11,652 nucleotides of DNA from an uncultured bacterium (GTDB lineage Bacteria; Bacteroidota; Ignavibacteria; Ignavibacteriales; Melioribacteraceae). The notes under the pieces are model-generated. The model was not told where the DNA came from and searched no databases. It saw only the letters and a list, made by a program, of their open reading frames with translations. The translations under genes and the position numbers were made by a program. Below are positions 6,867 to 11,652 of this stretch, in pieces. The stretch lies in the NCBI GenBank assembly GCA_937936675.1, contig CALDDL010000225.1:1-11652 (forward strand), given 5' to 3'. The stretch's first letter is position 1, and each line of letters begins with the position of its first letter.

Positions 6867-7817
6867 TCAGAATATATATTGAAGATTAATGCCTGCGCCA
6901 TTAGGCAGGTAAACCGCTGATAGGTTTATATTTTTATCTCTTTGTAAATCATCAAATTTAACAACTGCTTTACCAATCACGTACCCAATCACAGAGCCGG
7001 CTAAGCAATCCGAAGCCCAATGATTATCGCTATAGATTCTCTGTATTATGGTTGTAGATGCCAAGCCGTATAGGAGGATAGAAGCATAAATATTATCTAA
7101 TCTTTCGGCTAGAACTGAAGAGAAAGCAAATGCCACTGTGCAATGTCCAGAAGGCATGGAATTATAATCATTTGTAGTTTGAAACCATTTAAAATTAGTG
7201 TTGCCTTCATTCATATAAGGACGGCTTCTTCCCAGAACTGTTTTTAATATTATCGTTGTCGCACCCGCATAGAATAATCCTTCAATCAGCATTCTTCCTG
7301 TTACCGAAGCAGACTCACTTCCAAAAATCTTTCCACCTAAATAGATACCTGCAGATATTCCGCCCATATAATATAGATCGCCATATCTATGCCCAATCTC
7401 TCCAATATTATCTAATGCTTTTGAATGATTTCTATTTAAGGATGAGCGTATTTCGTCATCTAATAAAAAAGTTAATCCGGTCGCTGCAATTGTTGCCCCA
7501 CCATAAAACCAATCATTTGAATCAAAATTACCAGGTGAGGAAACTAAGTTTATTCCGGTATTAAACCCAATGGAAATATCCTGAGGAATAGTAGTGGTAA
7601 GTGTATCTTTTTCAATTTTTGAAGCAATTCCGATTGAACTGCTACGATTGAATAACTTAATAGGCGTACCAGGCTTTAGTTCGCTAATAAATTCATTAAT
7701 GAATTTATGCGATATGGATTGTGAATGCATATACTGCGATTGCGCATTAATATCCACAAAGCTTAGTAGCATAATTGCTATAACCAAAATTATCTGCATA
7801 AGAGTATTAAGCCGCAA
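6867..7817 (-). CDS. Secreted PAP2-superfamily phosphatase
   Basis: A 316-aa phosphatidic-acid-phosphatase type 2 protein, probably acting outside the cytoplasm on a lipid phosphate or polyprenyl diphosphate. All three signature motifs are present: K192-x6-R199-P200, P222-SGH225, and R260-x5-H266-x3-D270 (the catalytic histidines are H225 and H266). In the last motif Gln replaces the usual Ser before Arg. A signal peptide spans residues about 1-26, with probable cleavage after VDINA. Hydrophobic helices lie around 105-120, 146-162, 180-192, 228-236, 245-258 and 271-286. The C-terminus (GAGINLQYIF) resembles a final outer-membrane strand. The listed start is TTG at 7817, overlapping the upstream gene's end by 11 bases and giving a positively charged n-region; ATG at 7799, seven bases after that stop, is a real alternative. 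Neither has a clear ribosome site. The close spacing shows one operon with the gene at 7807-9579. Exact substrate unknown. Confidence 0.88.
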   Translation of the reverse strand: MRLNTLMQIILVIAIMLLSFVDINAQSQYMHSQSISHKFINEFISELKPGTPIKLFNRSSSIGIASKIEKDTLTTTIPQDISIGFNTGINLVSSPGNFDSNDWFYGGATIAATGLTFLLDDEIRSSLNRNHSKALDNIGEIGHRYGDLYYMGGISAGIYLGGKIFGSESASVTGRMLIEGLFYAGATTIILKTVLGRSRPYMNEGNTNFKWFQTTNDYNSMPSGHCTVAFAFSSVLAERLDNIYASILLYGLASTTIIQRIYSDNHWASDCLAGSVIGYVIGKAVVKFDDLQRDKNINLSAVYLPNGAGINLQYIF

Positions 7818-9579
7818 CTACCGCAATCGAATATAGCTTCTGTTCTAATTGCTCTAATTCTTCTCTAATTCTCTCTCTTACTTTTTCAGTTTCTTCTTTT
7901 ATTTCCGGAAGGAGTTCGCGGTAATAATTTATTCCATCAATTATATTATTCTTAAATGTATTAAAAAGTTTTTCTTCGCTTACACGTTTGTGCATATAAT
8001 CGATATAGAGTTGAATCTCTTTAATGAAAATATTTGGACGTTCTGAATTAGTAATTAAATTAATTTTGTCATATATATGATCTACCATCTCTTTGAGAGT
8101 AGAAATTTTTGAAAAGTATGCAAGATTAGGTCCGGGACATACCGATATAGTAGTGCTTCCTTTTGGTGCTTGGATATTATTTGCTTTATAAACTGAAGCA
8201 GATAAACCTTCACATAAACATGATTTCTCTGCTGCCCAATTAAATTTATCATTCAGTTCTTGAGAATCCGGTTCGGAATTCTTGAGTTCACTTATTTTTT
8301 TCATAAATGTAGTTGAAGCAGGGCATAGAGGTTTTTCTGAATAATCTTTATTAGAGACTAAGAATTTTTTAGGACAAGGACTACCCGGTTTTCCATTAAT
8401 TAATCGTTCCATCTTTTCTAAATCTTTTGTATTACCTTTTAAGCTATTGAATGGTACTCCTAGCGGAGAAATATCGCTTAGATATAAATCTTCTTCACCT
8501 GCACAGCTAAGTCTTTCTAGAGTATCAGTATCGACATTCATAGCCTCAGGTACTAAAAGGAATGGACTTCCCCAACCGACACTTTTTACTCCATAATAAC
8601 GCAATAAAAATTCATGTTCACTGCTTTTCCCTACTCCACCTTGAACTGTTATATCGATATTTAGTTTTTTCTCATCGATGATTATTTCTTTATTAGAAAT
8701 TGCAGGGATAAATAATTCTTTTATCGAGTTAAATAATTCTTCTTTTCTGTTTTTAAATTCTTCTAGAATTGGTCCAAGTAAATATCCATCGGAGGCAAAA
8801 GCATGCCCACCGCAATTAAGTCCCGATTCAATTCTGAATTCTGATACCCATAAACCTTTTTTTGCTAAGTACTTACCCTGAATAAATGCAGAACGAAAAT
8901 CACTTACCTTGATAATAATTTTCTTTTTAAAACTTCCATCGCTTGTTGGCAAAAATTCTTTTAATGTTTCCAAGTAGTTATAAAGCCTAGGATTTATACC
9001 GGCTGAAAAAATTATTGAACTTTCCAGATCGCTATTGGCAAAACCTCTTAAGGCAGCATGAGCATCGTTAAATTGCTGAGGCAATTCCGAATTATCATAC
9101 GAATAATTTGTCTTATCAAGCTTTGTCATTATATTCACATCGATTGATCCGTGGAAAATATTTTCTCTTAGCCAGTTTTGAAGTTTTTCTTTTCTTTTAC
9201 CACGGGCAATTAACATCTGATTATATTTTTCTTTTAATTCGGATAAATCGGGAAGCATCTCAAAATATTTTGTTAATTCACTTCCTATCTCAAAGCCGGA
9301 TGTTTTTAATTTCTCAAATTGGTCTTTTACTGTTTTATTTATTGTATTTAAATATGCCGTTATTCTTTTAGCGCGTGAATCTTCTTCTTTAGCCGGAATT
9401 GGAATGTAAGTTTCTTCATTATTTTCTTGATACATTTTTCTTAGATGTTCTAATAATGTATCATCAACCAAAGATATCACAGAGGATATTCCATATTTGG
9501 CTACTTTTGCCGGCGTATCGGCAGAGTATCCTATCCCTAATACAGGTATATGAAATGTATGTCCTTTATTTATTTTCAT
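7807..9579 (-). CDS. Divergent nitronate monooxygenase/FabK-like flavin TIM-barrel protein with cysteine-rich C-terminal half
   Basis: A 590-aa protein that I read as a remote member of the FMN-binding TIM-barrel family containing nitronate monooxygenase, FabK and PfaD. The barrel start IPVLGIGYSADTPAKVAKYG (11-30) and ISSVISL match the usual start of that fold. S252-GLNCGGHA260 resembles the family's AGGH segment. T311-VQGGVG followed by GVKSVGWGSPFLLVPEA (330-346) resembles the phosphate-binding GGI-x-x-G and GTRFLATPEA segments. It is far longer than nitronate monooxygenases (about 310-380 aa): residues about 60-180 are an extra helical insert, and 350-500 carry C359, C402, C419, C454, C456 and C481, which could bind metal or iron-sulfur. 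Residues about 551-583 look like a coiled coil. No signal peptide. The start is ATG at 9579; no clear ribosome site. It is first in the operon with the PAP2 gene and divergent from hpnC. The fold is moderately sure; the reaction is unknown. Confidence 0.72.
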   Translation of the reverse strand: MKINKGHTFHIPVLGIGYSADTPAKVAKYGISSVISLVDDTLLEHLRKMYQENNEETYIPIPAKEEDSRAKRITAYLNTINKTVKDQFEKLKTSGFEIGSELTKYFEMLPDLSELKEKYNQMLIARGKRKEKLQNWLRENIFHGSIDVNIMTKLDKTNYSYDNSELPQQFNDAHAALRGFANSDLESSIIFSAGINPRLYNYLETLKEFLPTSDGSFKKKIIIKVSDFRSAFIQGKYLAKKGLWVSEFRIESGLNCGGHAFASDGYLLGPILEEFKNRKEELFNSIKELFIPAISNKEIIIDEKKLNIDITVQGGVGKSSEHEFLLRYYGVKSVGWGSPFLLVPEAMNVDTDTLERLSCAGEEDLYLSDISPLGVPFNSLKGNTKDLEKMERLINGKPGSPCPKKFLVSNKDYSEKPLCPASTTFMKKISELKNSEPDSQELNDKFNWAAEKSCLCEGLSASVYKANNIQAPKGSTTISVCPGPNLAYFSKISTLKEMVDHIYDKINLITNSERPNIFIKEIQLYIDYMHKRVSEEKLFNTFKNNIIDGINYYRELLPEIKEETEKVRERIREELEQLEQKLYSIAVVAA

Positions 9580-9699
9580 TATTGAATTTCCGTTGTAATT
9601 TATATTCTCTAATTTATATATTATAGGATATAATATACGTTAATAATAGCGAATTTTCTTCAAATAAATAGGTCAAAAAGGAATTTAATCTTTCGGATT
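9580..9699. promoter_or_regulatory. Divergent promoter region between the flavoprotein-like gene and hpnC
   Basis: These 120 bases must hold the promoters for both directions. TATAAT occurs on the plus strand at 9629-9634 and on the minus strand at 9620-9625, nearly back to back, but neither has a good -35 box at 16-18 bases. The region is rich in TA steps. No clear operator or riboswitch is visible. AAGGA at 9678-9682 is 17 bases from the hpnC ATG, too far for a normal ribosome site. Confidence 0.4.
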
Positions 9700-10545
9700 A
9701 TGGGAAAAATTGAGCATATATATAATGAATCAGAAAATTTAGCTAAAAATCATTATGAAAATTTTCCCGTTATCTCTTATTTCCTTCCGAAAAACTTAAG
9801 AAAACCTGTTTCTTTGTTATATCAATTTTCCAGAACTGCAGATGATATTGCCGATGAAGGAGATTTAAGTGATGAAAAAAGAATTAGAAAATTAGAAGAA
9901 TATAAAAATTCCTTTTCTAAATGTTTGGTAGAAAAATACGAAAATGATTTTTGGAAGGAGCTTCATTCTACCATAATCAAATTTGATCTAACACCGAAAT
10001 ATTTTTATGATTTAATTAAAGCTTTTGAGATGGATTGCAAAAAAAAGCGATTCAAGAATTTCGATGAAGTGCTTTATTATTGCAGCCATTCTGCTAATCC
10101 TGTCGGAAGAATCATGCTGGAATTTATCAATATTCGTGATGAAAAAGCAAAGGAATATTCGGATAATATATGCACTGCTCTTCAGCTTACCAATTTTTAT
10201 CAAGACTTAAGTCGCGATATATTGAAAGATAGAATTTACATCCCTTTAGATGAATTAGAACAATTTAATATATCTCCCGATGATATTAAGTCGAATATTG
10301 TGAATGTAGAGTTTCGCTCATTGATAAAGAATCAAGTTAGCAGAACGAGGAAATATTATGATGCCGGAAAAAATCTCATACCATTGCTTCCATTTAATTT
10401 TAAGAGACAAATAAAAATGACAATTCTTGGCGGAGAAGAAATTCTTAATAAGATTGAATCTCAAAATTTTGATGTGATAAATAAGAGACCAATTTTAAGA
10501 AAAATTGACTATATTAAAATAATGATAAAGAGTTTATTTGCTTAA
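9700..10545 (+). CDS. hpnC: Hydroxysqualene synthase HpnC
   Basis: A 281-aa trans-isoprenyl diphosphate synthase of the squalene/phytoene synthase family. In the HpnCDE route HpnC converts presqualene diphosphate to hydroxysqualene. The N-terminal segment NHYENFPVISYFLP (17-30) is characteristic of HpnC and separates it from its HpnD paralogue downstream. The two magnesium/diphosphate-binding Asp motifs are T46-A-D48-D49-I-A-D52 and N165-F-Y-Q-D169-L-S-R-D173, the latter followed by the usual DRIYIPLDEL. Length is typical of the family. The start is ATG at 9700; its ribosome site is poor, with only GGA close by. Its TAA stop overlaps the hpnD ATG by one base (TAATG), indicating translational coupling. 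First gene of the hpnCDE operon. Carotenoid phytoene synthase is the main alternative, but the HpnC/HpnD/HpnE order argues strongly for squalene. Confidence 0.92.
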   Translation: MGKIEHIYNESENLAKNHYENFPVISYFLPKNLRKPVSLLYQFSRTADDIADEGDLSDEKRIRKLEEYKNSFSKCLVEKYENDFWKELHSTIIKFDLTPKYFYDLIKAFEMDCKKKRFKNFDEVLYYCSHSANPVGRIMLEFINIRDEKAKEYSDNICTALQLTNFYQDLSRDILKDRIYIPLDELEQFNISPDDIKSNIVNVEFRSLIKNQVSRTRKYYDAGKNLIPLLPFNFKRQIKMTILGGEEILNKIESQNFDVINKRPILRKIDYIKIMIKSLFA

Positions 10546-11390
10546 TGGAAGAAAATTCGAAACAGATCGCAAAGAAGAGTAAAAGCAGTTTTTATTATGC
10601 TTTTAGTCTATTATCGGCTCCAAAGAGAGAGGCGATGAATACTGTCTATGCTTTCTGCCGCAAGACCGATGATATAGTAGATGAAGGCTTCGAATCAGAT
10701 GATCTTAAATATGAAAGACTTCGCAAATGGCGCATAGAATTAGAGCGCGCCTTGCTTCATAGCAGCTCTGAATATGGACTTCTTAATAAATTAGGCGAAA
10801 TTATTAAACAATTTAATATCCCTATTGAACCTTTCTTTGAACTCATCTATGGAATGGAAATGGATTTAAAACAGAAGAGATATTTTAGTTTTGAAGACCT
10901 TTCCAAATATTGTTATTATGCGGCTTCCACTGTCGGCTTAATGTGCATTGAGATTTTTGGTTATAAGAATAAATCAGCACGGGATTATGCTATCAATCTT
11001 GGCTTAGCTTTACAATTAACTAATATTCTTCGCGATGTTAAAACAGATGCTTATAATGGAAGAATATATTTACCTCAAGAAGATTTGGAAAAATTTGGTT
11101 ATTCGGAAAAAGATCTAATTAGTAATAAATATAATGAGCAGTTCGTATCTTTGATGAAGTATGAAGCAGAGAGAGCAAAATCATTATTTAATAAAGCAGA
11201 TTCTTCATTGGCATTTGAAGATAAACCTTCGATGTTTGCCGCTAGGGCAATGGAACATATCTATTCCAAACTTTTAATAAAGCTTGAAGAAGAAAATTTT
11301 GATGTGTTTTCTAAAAAAATTAAAGTGGGAAAATTAGAAAAAGCTGCAATTAGTCTCGGCGTTTGGGCTAAATATAGTCTTGTATATTAA
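10545..11390 (+). CDS. hpnD: Presqualene diphosphate synthase HpnD
   Basis: A 281-aa squalene/phytoene synthase paralogue. HpnD condenses two farnesyl diphosphates head to head into presqualene diphosphate, the substrate of HpnC. The N-terminus has the HpnD pattern KSKSSFYYAFSLLSAPKREA (11-30), then Y35-AFCRKTDDIVDE, which carries the first Asp motif D42-D43-x-x-D46. The second is N160-I-L-R-D164-V-K-T-D168, followed by NGRIYLPQEDL. M104-EMD with the YCYYAASTVG segment (122-131) matches the substrate pocket of the family. The start ATG overlaps the hpnC stop by one base, and its own stop overlaps the hpnE ATG the same way. No independent ribosome site is evident, so translation probably relies on termination-reinitiation. 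Phytoene synthase is possible on domain alone, but the context makes HpnD more likely. Confidence 0.92.
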   Translation: MEENSKQIAKKSKSSFYYAFSLLSAPKREAMNTVYAFCRKTDDIVDEGFESDDLKYERLRKWRIELERALLHSSSEYGLLNKLGEIIKQFNIPIEPFFELIYGMEMDLKQKRYFSFEDLSKYCYYAASTVGLMCIEIFGYKNKSARDYAINLGLALQLTNILRDVKTDAYNGRIYLPQEDLEKFGYSEKDLISNKYNEQFVSLMKYEAERAKSLFNKADSSLAFEDKPSMFAARAMEHIYSKLLIKLEEENFDVFSKKIKVGKLEKAAISLGVWAKYSLVY

Positions 11391-11652
11391 TGAAAAAAGT
11401 GATTGTAATTGGCGGAGGACTATCCGGACTTAGCTCTGCGGTTTCTCTTATTAAAAATGGATATAAAGTCGAGCTATTGGAATCTTCACCTAAACTAGGG
11501 GGGAGAGCCTACTCTTTAAAACATCCTAAATTTGAAAATGAAATCGATAACGGTCAGCACATTATTCTAGGATGTTACTATGCCACTCTTGATTATATTA
11601 AAACAATCTCCTCCGAGCAATTTTTATTAAAACAAGATTATCTAAAAATCCC
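11390..11652 (+). CDS. hpnE: Hydroxysqualene dehydroxylase HpnE, 3' end beyond the window
   Basis: The first 87 codons of an FAD-dependent amine-oxidase-family protein; HpnE reduces hydroxysqualene to squalene. The N-terminus is a Rossmann dinucleotide-binding fold: a short strand, then G8-GGLSGL (GxGxxG type) and an acid at the end of the second strand (VELLES). GGRAYS follows (about residues 38-43), the conserved FAD-contacting segment of this family. DNGQHIILGCY (about 54-64) is a hallmark of HpnE. The start ATG overlaps the hpnD stop (TAATG). The frame is open to the last base, so the gene is cut by the window edge, not broken. A phytoene desaturase-like enzyme is the alternative, but DNGQH plus the gene order favours HpnE. 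Confidence 0.9.
   Translation, partial: MKKVIVIGGGLSGLSSAVSLIKNGYKVELLESSPKLGGRAYSLKHPKFENEIDNGQHIILGCYYATLDYIKTISSEQFLLKQDYLKI

Noticed and set aside
7256..7564. 102-codon plus-strand ORF and other ORFs antisense to coding genes (3040-3264, 7594-7836, 8678-8881, 9108-9371, 9399-9626, 10012-10210)
   Set aside because: They lie opposite or within well-supported genes, lack ribosome sites and family motifs, and have the composition of shadow frames.
9700..11390. Tandem phytoene synthases of a carotenoid pathway
   Set aside because: The two paralogues have distinct HpnC and HpnD N-terminal signatures and are followed by an HpnE-type oxidoreductase, which fits squalene synthesis better.

Overview
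The window is AT-rich, tightly packed chromosomal DNA. The Bacteroidota/Ignavibacteriota/Chlorobi (FCB) group is the best guess. This rests on strong A/T codon bias, mostly weak or absent Shine-Dalgarno sites, TTG starts, a tRNA gene without an encoded CCA, and a periplasmic PAP2 protein with an outer-membrane-like aromatic C-terminus. The phylum assignment is an inference, not a proof.

Layout. (1) 1-1584 is the 3' part of a class A penicillin-binding protein gene, followed five bases later by tRNA-Leu(CAG) and an intrinsic terminator. (2) 1717-2132 is a very AT-rich gap with one doubtful 31-codon membrane-peptide ORF and a perfect 16-bp palindrome. (3) 2133-6078 is a two-gene plus-strand unit: a 1055-aa single-chain restriction-modification enzyme (nuclease-like, adenine methylase and recognition regions), then a purine-type nucleoside phosphorylase 10 bases downstream. 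(4) On the minus strand at 6102-6527 is an unrecognised 141-aa protein with the only strong Shine-Dalgarno in the window and a good sigma70-like promoter. Just upstream lies a hairpin terminator with a GC-rich loop. (5) 6867-9579 is a minus-strand pair: a 590-aa divergent flavin TIM-barrel protein resembling nitronate monooxygenase/FabK with a cysteine-rich C-terminal half, overlapping or nearly abutting a PAP2-family phosphatase. (6) Divergent from this pair are hpnC, hpnD and the start of hpnE (9700 to the window end), joined by two one-base TAATG overlaps.

How the genes work together. HpnD makes presqualene diphosphate from two farnesyl diphosphates, HpnC turns it into hydroxysqualene, and HpnE reduces that to squalene. 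The PAP2 phosphatase and the flavoprotein-like gene share the divergent promoter region, so a link to prenyl-lipid metabolism is possible but unproven. The restriction-modification/phosphorylase pair behind a tRNA gene looks like a small accessory or defence insertion, although no integrase or duplicated attachment site is visible. The least explained genes are the 590-aa flavoprotein-like gene and the 141-aa protein. No CRISPR array, insertion sequence, rRNA or replication origin was seen.
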